Of a stretch of DNA of 45,048 nt, positions 26,074-34,181 are shown piece by piece. The stretch is from Gammaproteobacteria bacterium (lineage in GTDB: Bacteria; Pseudomonadota; Gammaproteobacteria; Steroidobacterales; Rariloculaceae), in the NCBI GenBank assembly GCA_022820625.1, contig JAJEFE010000051.1:1-45048 (forward strand). The letters run 5' to 3'. The first letter of the stretch is position 1, and the number at the start of each line of letters is the position of its first letter. The translations under genes were made by a program, and so were the position numbers. Under the pieces are notes generated by a model. The model searched no databases, had not been told where the DNA came from, and saw only the letters and a program-made list of their open reading frames with translations.

Positions 26074-27363
26074 TCAGGACCCGCCCGCGTAGCGTCTACT
26101 GATTGCGGCCTGCCGCGCTGCTATGGTCCGCGCCCGTTCCTCGGAATTCACTCTCGGTGTATCGGCGGGCACATGATCATCGAGATCGGCCAACTTGATC
26201 ACCCGGGACGAAATGCCGGACGGATATTCGTCGCAGTAAGTCCATCGCGCCAGGAAGGAACCCTCGAGGAGGCCCGCGGTGTCCAGCCAGTTCCGTACGC
26301 CCGGATCCCGCCGGCTGATCACGTAGCGCACGCGGCCGTCCGCATCGACATGGGCGGTCGCGTGATTCAGGCTCGACTGGTGGCTGGCGTAATCCAGTGA
26401 CTCCATCCATGGATTGGCGAGCTGGATATTGGTGTACAGGCACGTCGCGACGGGCGCCTCGATCAGCAGGGCTTCGTCCCCGGCCAGACTGAACCAGCCC
26501 CGGGAAGCCGCCTGGAAGGGATCCGCCATGGGGATATTCGGGTCGGTTTCGGCGGGTTCCGAAATCTCGTTGGGGCTCAGCGTCAATTGAAACGTGATTC
26601 GATGCGCGAGCGTCAGCAATTCCCGCAAGTTCCGGACCTGCGCGGCGGCATCCTCCAGATGGCGTGCGATGGCGCTCGGCGACGGGCGCGGAGCGCCCTG
26701 ACCGAGCGTCGTCAGGTTGAGCACTTCCCAGAGTCCCTCATCGGTTTGCTCCCAGTCCGATACGAGGCGTCGAATGATGACAAAGTAAGCGTCCTGTTCC
26801 AGCGCAAGCCAGTTGCCCTCAACCGGTTCGGCGCTGAGCGTCAGGACGAAATCGCCGTTATCGTCGACGATCAGATCTTCCGAGGCGATGCCCGATACGT
26901 GGCGGATTTCCGAAATCGGCGTGTGGCCCAGCAAGCCGCTGTACACGTTGATCGTGACCAGGTCGAAGGCGTCCACGTTGCCCCGCAGCCGATACATGTG
27001 GTCGCCGCGGACGGGGAAGGAGAGATAGGGGTTGTCGGGATTGTCCCAGCCGACGCGTGCCACGGCATTGGGGAAGCGCATGAACCGCGGATAGGCCGGG
27101 TCGCTGAGGTCAGTGTGGTAGGCCAGAAAGGTCGCCAGAAAGCGCGCCAGATGCCTGTAGCCCTCTGCGGCCGTCTGTTCGTCCCGGTTGAAGGGCGCGC
27201 TTTGAACGACCTCGTTGAGCGCCGCAATGTCTTCGCCGAACCGGACCCAAACCGCGTTGATATCTTCCTGTTCGGGGGTCTGCGGATTGAAGAAGAAGGC
27301 GACGTAGAGGCCTGCCGCGATGGCAAGCAGGACGGCGAGAGAATAGCCGATAATCTTCTTCAT
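26074..27363 (-). CDS. DUF1214-domain exported or membrane-anchored protein
   Basis: A 429-residue protein that I place in the DUF1214 family. An N-terminal hydrophobic segment (IIGYSLAVLLAIAAGLYVAFFF) is a signal anchor. The rest is a globular periplasmic region: FPNAVARVGWDNPDNPYLSF, the long beta-rich middle, then NHATAHVDADGRVRYVISRRDPGVRNWLDT, split here as NHATAHVDADGRVRYVIS and RRDPGVRNWLDT. The last block is characteristic of DUF1214. Function is unknown, though such proteins often neighbour catabolic genes. It is divergent from the cupin gene with 143 bases between. Confidence 0.75.
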   Translation of the reverse strand: MKKIIGYSLAVLLAIAAGLYVAFFFNPQTPEQEDINAVWVRFGEDIAALNEVVQSAPFNRDEQTAAEGYRHLARFLATFLAYHTDLSDPAYPRFMRFPNAVARVGWDNPDNPYLSFPVRGDHMYRLRGNVDAFDLVTINVYSGLLGHTPISEIRHVSGIASEDLIVDDNGDFVLTLSAEPVEGNWLALEQDAYFVIIRRLVSDWEQTDEGLWEVLNLTTLGQGAPRPSPSAIARHLEDAAAQVRNLRELLTLAHRITFQLTLSPNEISEPAETDPNIPMADPFQAASRGWFSLAGDEALLIEAPVATCLYTNIQLANPWMESLDYASHQSSLNHATAHVDADGRVRYVISRRDPGVRNWLDTAGLLEGSFLARWTYCDEYPSGISSRVIKLADLDDHVPADTPRVNSEERARTIAARQAAISRRYAGGS

Positions 27364-27506
27364 GGTTGCCTCTTGTACCGCGGAGCCTTGCGATTGGAAC
27401 TGTACCCCGTTCGCGCTGTGTATTGAACGATGTTCTCGACGCGGCCAATTGCCTCCGGTACGGTTAACGACTCAAACCCGTCGCAGTTTCTAAACGGAGA
27501 AGATGA

Positions 27507-28034
27507 ATGAGTTTTCGCACGTTGTTCGCCATCGCCATCGCCATGACCATTTCCTGGACTGCCGCAGGTGCTCACGACTACATGGGCATGGAGCCGCTCA
27601 TCGTCGATGCCAAGGAGATCGAGGGCGTCACAAACGAAGACGGGGAAACCATCAAGATCCTGCTGCGCACCGAGGATACGGCGGGCCAGTACACGGTTTT
27701 TTCCGATACGTTCGCCGATCAGACATCGGTCGGGCTGCACAGGCACGACTGGCACGATGAAGCCTTCTACGTGATTCGCGGCAGTTACTCCGTCGTCAAC
27801 GGCGACGAAAACGTGCGGCATACCGTCACCGAGGATTCGATCGTCTTCACGCCCCGCGGCACGGTCCACGCCTGGACGGCGCTGGAACCCGACAGCAAGT
27901 TTATCGTGATCTACACGCCCGGGGGATGGGATCATTTCTTCGAGGCCGTCGGGCAATTGACGGAGGAGCAGCGCAACGACGAGGCGTTCATGGACGAATT
28001 CCTGCTGAGCTACGACGAGATCTACTTTCAGTAG
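27507..28034 (+). CDS. Exported cupin-domain protein
   Basis: 175 residues with a signal peptide (LFAIAIAMTISWTAAGA) and one cupin barrel. Metal-binding motif 1 is GLHRHDWHDEAFYVIRGSY, with His, His and Glu ligands. Motif 2 is FTPRGTVHAWTA. Single-domain cupins of this type may be metal-dependent enzymes or sugar/ligand binders; the sequence does not decide. It is a single gene with clear ATG and an upstream purine run (cggagaagatg). Confidence 0.82.
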   Translation: MSFRTLFAIAIAMTISWTAAGAHDYMGMEPLIVDAKEIEGVTNEDGETIKILLRTEDTAGQYTVFSDTFADQTSVGLHRHDWHDEAFYVIRGSYSVVNGDENVRHTVTEDSIVFTPRGTVHAWTALEPDSKFIVIYTPGGWDHFFEAVGQLTEEQRNDEAFMDEFLLSYDEIYFQ

Positions 28035-28267
28035 CAGCTGCAACGGCAGCCCGTAGTCGAGGGGAGCGGGCAGCACGAAAAAACCCGGCCTGCGTGGCGT
28101 CCGGAATTCATCCGAATCTTCCCGATTCGCTCGCGGGTTGCAAGGCCTGCCGGTGAAGGTGAATTTCGGTCTGTCCGCTCTGGCAACGATCGGCGACTCG
28201 GCTTTAGAATGCTCGTTGCATGCTTGCGCAATTTCCCGACAGACAACCCTGACGAGGGGGAGCGTCC

Positions 28268-30667
28268 ATGGCCTATGAATTACTCGGCAAGGACTTCATA
28301 CCTGCCGACGTGGAGCCGAAGGTAACCGGCAGGGCGAAGTACGCGGAGGACTTTCGCGTCGACGGCATGGTTTTTTGCCGGTTGTTCCTGAGTCCTGTCC
28401 CCCACGGGCGCGTCACGCGCATCGACACCAGCCGGGCCGAGGCCATGGAGGGCGTGGTCGGGGTTCTGACGACCGACGAAGTACCGTCACATCCCATGAG
28501 TCCCATCCTTACCAACGAGCCGATGTTCATAGGGCAACCCATCCTGGCGGTGGCGGCGGTGGATGAAACGACGGCCATGGACGCCCTCGATGCCGTCGAG
28601 GTGGATATCGAACAGCTGGACTTCGTCGTCGATCCCCTGGACAGCCTCTATCCCGGCGGACCCAACGCCCGCAGCGACGGCAATTCGGCGACCCGCGGCG
28701 TGCCGGTGCGCACCATCAAGTGGACTGCGGCGGATTTCGCCGCCGAGCCCGGAGGCAACCTGCCCATCGGCGAGGAAGTCTTTGAGGAATGGTCCTACGG
28801 AGATGTCGACGCCGGGTTCCGCGAGGCGGCACTGGTGCTGGACGAAACATTCGTGACCGGGGCCAATTCACACCACTCCATGGAGCCGCGAACGAACATG
28901 GCTTACTGGGAGGACGGGCGCTGTCACCTGTTCGGCTCCTCCCAGAGTCAGTCGTTCATCCTGCATGAACTGGCGCGGTTGATGGACGTCCCCGAGGAGG
29001 ACATCCGGCTGGTCGCGGAATATTGCGGCGGAGGTTTCGGCTCCAAGGGCCACGCCTATTCGTTGATGGCCATCCCGGCGCTGCTGTCGCGCAAGATCGG
29101 TCGCCCCGTAATGATGCGCGTGAGTCGGGCCGAAGAGTACTTCCTGGGTATTGCCCGCGGCGGGCTCCAGGGACGGATCAGGCTGGGCTTTCGTGCCGAC
29201 GGGCGCATCCTCGCCGCCGACCTGCGCGTCGTTCACGACAACGGGCCCACCGAAGGATTCTTTGATTTTCGCTACGTCGGGCAACACGTCTCCGTGGTTC
29301 TGACGCCGGTGGCCATGCGCTGGCGGGGCGTGCCCGTTCACACCAACACCATTCCCCGGGGACCTCAGCGAGGCCCGGGCCAGAACCAGATGGCTGCCGC
29401 CGTGGAACCCATCCTGGACAAGGCGGCCGCTCAACTGGGGATCGACCGGCTGGAAATCCGCAAGATCAACGCGCCGCGTCACGATTCCCTCGTCGACGGG
29501 CGGCGGATATCCGTCACCAGCGCCTACCTGGTGGAAGCGCTGGAACAGGGGGCGGCGGCGTTCAACTGGCAGGAGAAACGGGCGCTCAGCGGGCAGCGGA
29601 ACGGATCGAAAGTGCGCGGTGTGGCCATCGGCCAGGGTTTCCACGCCGGCAGCTTCGCCGGTTACGATGGCCTGGTACGGCTCACGCCGGAAGGCCGCCT
29701 GCACATCCACACGGGAGTCGGCAACCTGGGCACCTATTCCCATACCGCGACATCGCGCGTAGCGGCCGAAATACTCAAGTGCAGTTGGGAGAACTGCGTG
29801 GTGGAGCGGGGCGATACGAACCGTTACCTGCCCTTCAATTCCGGGCAGTACGGCAGCAACACCAGCGGCACGCAGACCCGCACGACCTACGCCGCCGCCA
29901 TGGATGCGGTGGAGAAACTCAAGGTGATCGCGGCCATGGATCTCGGGGGCGAACCGGACGACTATGACATCGGCGACGAGAAGGTGCGCCTGCGCAGCGA
30001 CCCTTCGGTGGCGTTGACCTATCCCGAGGCGGCGCGCAGGGCCATCGAACTGGGCGGACGCTTTGACGGACATGAAATGCCCGACAACCTGAATTCCGTC
30101 ACCAGGCGGGCGGTGGCGGGCCTGGCGGGTACGGGTCTCGTCGGCGTGGCCCGGGACGAACTGGAGTTGCCGGGCATGGCGCCCGCGCTGGCGGTGGGCT
30201 TCATGGAGATCGAACTGGATACGGAAACCGGCAACTACGAGATACTCGACTATGTCGGCGTGACGGACTGCGGTACGGTGCTGCATCCCCAGGGTCTGGC
30301 GACCCAGATCAAGGGTGGCGCCGTGATGGGAATCGGCTTCGCGGCGCTGGAGCGCATCATCTACGATCCGCAGATCGGTCTGCCCGGCAACATCGGGCTG
30401 TATCAGGCCAAGCCGCCGTCCTACCTGGACGTCCCTTCGCACATGCAATGGGGCGCGGTGGATGAGCCCGACTTCAACAATCCCGTGGGGGTCAAGGGGA
30501 TCGGCGAACCGGTGATGGGGGCGGCGGCATCCGCGCTGATTTGCGCGATTTCCGACGCGCTGGGTGGGCACTACTTCAATCGCACGCCGGTGGTCACGGA
30601 CATGATCGTGAACGCCGCCGCGGGACGGGAACAGTCCCACGGACCCTTGCAGGTGAGTACCGCCTGA
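28268..30667 (+). CDS. Molybdopterin-binding subunit, xanthine dehydrogenase family
   Basis: A 799-residue large subunit of the xanthine/aldehyde oxidoreductase family. The N-terminal half has KVTGRAKYAEDFRVDGMVF and HGRVTRIDTSRAEAMEGVVGV. The first MoCo-binding loop is CGGGFGSKGHAYSL, then MMRVSRAEEYF, GLQGRIRLGFRADGRILA and RGPQRGPGQNQMAAA, where a Phe/Glu specificity region would lie. The C-terminus has GVKGIGEPVMGAAASAL, with catalytic Glu at residue 747. No 2Fe-2S or FAD partner gene is adjacent, so this is an orphan subunit or the partners lie elsewhere. GAGGGGG precedes the ATG. It is the first gene of a three-gene operon, 15 bases before an ATCase gene. Confidence 0.88.
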   Translation: MAYELLGKDFIPADVEPKVTGRAKYAEDFRVDGMVFCRLFLSPVPHGRVTRIDTSRAEAMEGVVGVLTTDEVPSHPMSPILTNEPMFIGQPILAVAAVDETTAMDALDAVEVDIEQLDFVVDPLDSLYPGGPNARSDGNSATRGVPVRTIKWTAADFAAEPGGNLPIGEEVFEEWSYGDVDAGFREAALVLDETFVTGANSHHSMEPRTNMAYWEDGRCHLFGSSQSQSFILHELARLMDVPEEDIRLVAEYCGGGFGSKGHAYSLMAIPALLSRKIGRPVMMRVSRAEEYFLGIARGGLQGRIRLGFRADGRILAADLRVVHDNGPTEGFFDFRYVGQHVSVVLTPVAMRWRGVPVHTNTIPRGPQRGPGQNQMAAAVEPILDKAAAQLGIDRLEIRKINAPRHDSLVDGRRISVTSAYLVEALEQGAAAFNWQEKRALSGQRNGSKVRGVAIGQGFHAGSFAGYDGLVRLTPEGRLHIHTGVGNLGTYSHTATSRVAAEILKCSWENCVVERGDTNRYLPFNSGQYGSNTSGTQTRTTYAAAMDAVEKLKVIAAMDLGGEPDDYDIGDEKVRLRSDPSVALTYPEAARRAIELGGRFDGHEMPDNLNSVTRRAVAGLAGTGLVGVARDELELPGMAPALAVGFMEIELDTETGNYEILDYVGVTDCGTVLHPQGLATQIKGGAVMGIGFAALERIIYDPQIGLPGNIGLYQAKPPSYLDVPSHMQWGAVDEPDFNNPVGVKGIGEPVMGAAASALICAISDALGGHYFNRTPVVTDMIVNAAAGREQSHGPLQVSTA

Positions 30668-30682
30668 GTCGTCCTCAACGCC

Positions 30683-31696
30683 GTGGCCAGGAAACTAACG
30701 ACACTCTTCCACGTCATCGATCCGCGGGTATTTGAGCGTCAACTCCTGGACGAGCTGTGTGCGCTCGCAACGCGTGTACGAGCCATCGCCAAGACGTCCG
30801 CGGGGGCTCGGTTTCTGCAGGACCTGGCGCCCAATCGGCGGGCGATGCTCTACTTCACCCAACCGTCAACGCGGACCTTCCTCTCGTTCAACAATGCCTG
30901 CCACATTCTTGGGATGCGTACCAGCGAGATCCGCGATCCGTCGACATCGTCGGAGGTCAAGGGGGAGAGTTTCGAGGATGCCATCCGCACCTTCAGCTCC
31001 TACGTGGACGTGATCATCATGCGCTCCCGGCATCCGGGACGCGCGGCGCTGGCAGCAAACCTCATGGACTCCATCGCCCGCCCGGTGCCGGTAATCAACG
31101 GCGGCAGCGGCAGCGATCAACATCCGACCCAGGCGCTGCTGGACATCTACACCCTGGACCGCAGCTTTTCCGAACACAGCGGTATCGACGGCAAGGTCAT
31201 CGGCATGATGGGCGATCTCAAGCGCGGCCGTACCGTGAGGTCGCTGAGTATGCTGATGCAGAATTACCGCGATGTCCGCCTCGTCTTCATTGCGCCCAAA
31301 CAGTTCGCGGTGGAGAACGACATCAAGTCTTTCCTGACGGCGAACGACATCCCTTACGTCGAGACCGAGGATCTTCCCAGCGTCCTCCCGGAGCTCGATG
31401 CCCTCTATGTCACGCGCATGCAGTCGGAATGGGATCGGGCCGGAGAGTCGCAACAGGTGGATACCACCCGGTTTGGTATGGGCGTGGAGGAAATGAAGTT
31501 GCTCAAGCCCGATGGCATTGTCATGCATCCCTTGCCCCGCGGCCCGGAAATCGATCCGGCCGTGGACCTGGATCCGCGGGCGATGTATTGGCGCCAGGAG
31601 CGCAACGGCATGTGGATGCGGGTGGCCGTGCTGCTGAAGATATTCAAGCTGGAAATCCGCGTCAGGGAAGTGGAACTTGGAGCGTTTACTGTTTAG
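30683..31696 (+). CDS. pyrB: Aspartate carbamoyltransferase catalytic chain
   Basis: A 337-residue transcarbamylase with ATCase residues in place: STRT at 62-65 (carbamoyl phosphate), Lys93 in SEVKGESFEDA, Arg114 in IIMRSRHPG, HPTQ at 147-150, GRT at 182-184, TRMQ with Arg245 and Gln247 (aspartate binding), and HPLPR at 282-286. Ornithine transcarbamylases have HCLP instead. It is close in motif to the E. coli type, but with no pyrI nearby. The start is GTG at 30683, 15 bases after the oxidase stop. Such a location in a catabolic operon is unusual for a pyrimidine-synthesis enzyme. Confidence 0.82.
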   Translation: MARKLTTLFHVIDPRVFERQLLDELCALATRVRAIAKTSAGARFLQDLAPNRRAMLYFTQPSTRTFLSFNNACHILGMRTSEIRDPSTSSEVKGESFEDAIRTFSSYVDVIIMRSRHPGRAALAANLMDSIARPVPVINGGSGSDQHPTQALLDIYTLDRSFSEHSGIDGKVIGMMGDLKRGRTVRSLSMLMQNYRDVRLVFIAPKQFAVENDIKSFLTANDIPYVETEDLPSVLPELDALYVTRMQSEWDRAGESQQVDTTRFGMGVEEMKLLKPDGIVMHPLPRGPEIDPAVDLDPRAMYWRQERNGMWMRVAVLLKIFKLEIRVREVELGAFTV

Positions 31697-31719
31697 CTAT
31701 CGGATGGGAACTGAATGAA

Positions 31720-32910
31720 ATGAGGATGTACAAGATTATTGCCGGACTGCTGGCTTGCCTTATCGCCCTGAACGTGGCTTCGGCGCAGAGTTGGGGACCT
31801 CGGGGCCTTGACGAACTCAAGGAGGAAACGCTGCGCCGGGCGCTCCACGGCGAAGGGCCCATCGGCGTGGTCAGGATGGAGGATGCCGAGCGGGCAGTGG
31901 CCGCGCTGCACGACCTGGAGCGGGATACCTGGGCTTCGGCCTGGTCGTCCATCGGCGAAGAGTACCTGGAGCGGGCGAGGGCGGCCACCACCGAAGATGA
32001 GGCCCGCGAGAGTTTCTACTACGCCTGGCGCTACTTCGACGTGGGCCGCTGGCCGACGGAGAAGCACTCCGAAGGCAAGCGCAAGTCCTACGAGCAGGGG
32101 CTGGTCGCGTTCGGCGAGTGGGGCCGCTTGCTGGATCCCCCGGTCGAGACGGTCCGAATACCCTTTGAAGACAGCGAAATCGTCCTCTACCTGCGCCTGC
32201 CCAACGGCGTCAGGCCGGCGCCGCTGGTCTTCGGCATCAACGGTCTGGATTCCCGCAAGGAGGGCGTCATGGCCGGGAGCGATGGCTACATCGAGGCAGG
32301 CGCCGCAGCATCCGCCATCGACATGCCGGGGACGGGACAGTCGCCGATCCTCATCGATGTGGGTTCCGAGCGCGTGTTATCCGCTGCGCTGGACTACCTG
32401 GCCGAGCGCCCGGAGATCGACGGTTCGCGGATCGTCGTGCAGGGGCGCAGTTGGAGCGGCTACTGGGCGGCGGTACTAGCCTACACCGAGCGCGACCGTA
32501 TCCGGGGCGCCGCTGTGCACGGCGTCGGCATCCATCACTACTACCAGCCGGAGTGGCAGGAGCACGCTGTGCTCAGCCGCGAATACCTCTTCGACCTGTT
32601 CCCGGCGCGGTCAGTCGTCTACGGCGTGGAGACCATGGAGGACTTTCTGGCCTACGGGCCGAGGCTCTCACTGGTGGAGCGGGGTCTGATCGACCAGCCG
32701 TCGGCGCCGATGCTGCTGGTGAACGGCGAGCAGGATACCCAGCAACCCATCAGCGACCTGTACCTGATGATGAAGAACGGCGATCCCAAGACCGCCTGGG
32801 TCAACCCGGTGGGCGGGCACATGGGCCGATCCGAGCACTGGCCGGGTGGGCGGATTCGGGAAGAGGTGGTGCAACCGTGGTTGTTGCGCCAGCTTGGGAT
32901 CGAGCCGTAA
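31720..32910 (+). CDS. Exported alpha/beta hydrolase, FrsA / dihydroxypseudooxynicotine hydrolase-like
   Basis: A 396-residue protein with a signal peptide (IIAGLLACLIALNVASAQ), an alpha-helical N-terminal cap (EEYLERARAATTEDEARESFYYAWRYF, split as EEYLERARAATTEDEA and RESFYYAWRYF) and a C-terminal alpha/beta hydrolase. The oxyanion strand is PAPLVFGINGLDSRKEG. The nucleophile elbow is VVQGRSWSGYWAA, and the triad acid and histidine are in MLLVNGEQDTQQP and NPVGGHMGRSEHW. The fold resembles the 2,6-dihydroxypseudooxynicotine hydrolase / FrsA group. It starts 23 bases after the ATCase gene and is probably co-transcribed with it. Confidence 0.8.
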   Translation: MRMYKIIAGLLACLIALNVASAQSWGPRGLDELKEETLRRALHGEGPIGVVRMEDAERAVAALHDLERDTWASAWSSIGEEYLERARAATTEDEARESFYYAWRYFDVGRWPTEKHSEGKRKSYEQGLVAFGEWGRLLDPPVETVRIPFEDSEIVLYLRLPNGVRPAPLVFGINGLDSRKEGVMAGSDGYIEAGAAASAIDMPGTGQSPILIDVGSERVLSAALDYLAERPEIDGSRIVVQGRSWSGYWAAVLAYTERDRIRGAAVHGVGIHHYYQPEWQEHAVLSREYLFDLFPARSVVYGVETMEDFLAYGPRLSLVERGLIDQPSAPMLLVNGEQDTQQPISDLYLMMKNGDPKTAWVNPVGGHMGRSEHWPGGRIREEVVQPWLLRQLGIEP

Positions 32911-32931
32911 TTCGCGAGATTCAGCGAGTTT

Positions 32932-33636
32932 TCAGGGGTTGACCGCGTCGACTCCGCACAGACGTGGGTCCGCGCACGCTTTCTCCGGAACGCATCCCCA
33001 CTCCAGCAGCGGGTGATGGGTGCGAGCGTAGGTGATGACGATCGTGAAGGGCGCTTCGTAATACACCGGATCGAAGTGCGTGATTCGCGCCTGCATGCGA
33101 TCGCCGTTCGGTATATAGCGTTCGGTGGTCATCATCCGGTCTGATTGCGGATACCCGACCCACTGAAACGTCGAGAACACGCCCGCATGAATGCCGGCGG
33201 AGTCGATGACCAGGTTCTCCCCCTCGTAGCGGGCCACCGAACGTCCGAGGTGCGGGTATTGCGCATCGGCAATCGGTGCATCCCGCACGGTCAGTTGTGG
33301 ATCAATGGGTATGCGGCGCTTTACGTCCATGAATTCGTGATTGAACTCCACGTGGTCGTCGTGCTGACGGATTTCCATCAGGGGCGAGGGCGTGATCATC
33401 GTCCGTGTCACGCTCGCGGGCATGCACTGCATGTGGGGGTCATCCGTAAGGAAGTCATAGGCCTCGCGGAATGCGTTGCCCGCGGCATTGAGCGCAATAT
33501 CGGGGCTGGAACTGCCGGTTACGTTCCAGACACCGTCGAGTTCCGAGCGCTCGCCCTGCGCAAGCAACGCCGTCGACCACGCAAGCGCACCCACAACCAT
33601 GGCGGCTCCGGTCCAGATAGCTTTCCGATTTTTCAT
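32932..33636 (-). CDS. Exported protein of unknown function, lipocalin-like
   Basis: 234 residues with a signal peptide (AIWTGAAMVVGALAWSTALLAQG). The mature part begins SELDGVWNVTG and continues with CMPASVTRTMITPSPLMEIRQ, IDPQLTVRDAP and DRMMTTERYIPNGDRM. That pattern occurs in a recurring set of uncharacterised secreted proteins in aromatic- or steroid-degrading proteobacteria (from memory). Four cysteines near the ends could pair. ATG 33636 was chosen for the GAGAA just upstream; an ATG three codons earlier is possible. It lies 31 bases after the DUF6152 gene. Confidence 0.7.
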   Translation of the reverse strand: MKNRKAIWTGAAMVVGALAWSTALLAQGERSELDGVWNVTGSSSPDIALNAAGNAFREAYDFLTDDPHMQCMPASVTRTMITPSPLMEIRQHDDHVEFNHEFMDVKRRIPIDPQLTVRDAPIADAQYPHLGRSVARYEGENLVIDSAGIHAGVFSTFQWVGYPQSDRMMTTERYIPNGDRMQARITHFDPVYYEAPFTIVITYARTHHPLLEWGCVPEKACADPRLCGVDAVNP

Positions 33637-33667
33637 TTCTCGCATGCGCTGGTTGTGACCGCCGTCC

Positions 33668-34147
33668 TCACGGTACGAGAAAGTACGGATCCTGTCGGCC
33701 CTGGACCGCTTCCGCCTCGTCACAGGTCGCGTAGTACTCGTCGCCACGGTAGATGCCGGCGCCACAGTCCCGCACCAGGGTGCCGTCCGACAGGACCACA
33801 TCGCGAATGTAGACCACGTGGTCGAGCCTGCGGTGCCGTCGGGCATTGATGGTCACTTCGTCGCCCACCTTGATCAGATCGATATCCACGGCCCTGCGGC
33901 GCAATGCGTTGCCGTCCGACCACTCGGCCAGCCATTCCGTCGTCACGCCGTCACTGTCCACCACGTTCAGCGTGATCAGCGAATGAGGATTGCGTATCTC
34001 TATTTCGGTGATGGTGCCGAAGAGTTCAACCGGCGCCTCTTCGTAGTTGAAATAATTTGTCGACACCGAATGATGCGCCAGGGCGGAACCGGCAATGATC
34101 ATTGCCGCGGCGCCCGCGATACACGGGATTGCAAGTCGAATGCGCAT
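33668..34147 (-). CDS. DUF6152 exported protein
   Basis: 159 residues. A signal peptide (LAIPCIAGAAAMIIAGSALA) is followed by HHSVSTNY, then a beta-rich domain (VELFGTITEIEIRNPHSLI, VGDEVTINARRH). The HHS motif right at the mature N-terminus and the fold are typical of DUF6152. Function is unknown; an N-terminal metal site is plausible. AAGGGGG lies about 11 bases before the ATG. It is the middle gene of a likely ligJ-DUF6152-exported-protein operon. Confidence 0.78.
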   Translation of the reverse strand: MRIRLAIPCIAGAAAMIIAGSALAHHSVSTNYFNYEEAPVELFGTITEIEIRNPHSLITLNVVDSDGVTTEWLAEWSDGNALRRRAVDIDLIKVGDEVTINARRHRRLDHVVYIRDVVLSDGTLVRDCGAGIYRGDEYYATCDEAEAVQGRQDPYFLVP

Positions 34148-34181
34148 ATCGGTCCAACCCCCTTGCTGGAACGCTACCCGT

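Noticed and set aside
28080..28120. T-run on the minus strand (aaaaaacccgg on plus) as a terminator for a minus-strand gene
   Set aside because: No minus-strand gene lies upstream of it and the preceding stem is weak.
28028..28246. A 72-codon minus-strand frame upstream of the molybdopterin gene
   Set aside because: It is basic and Ser/Arg-rich, with no ribosome site or homology. It is probably intergenic noise.
28868..30640. A 590-codon minus-strand frame opposite the molybdopterin subunit
   Set aside because: It is antisense shadow coding with His/Arg/Gly-rich low-complexity translation and no domain.
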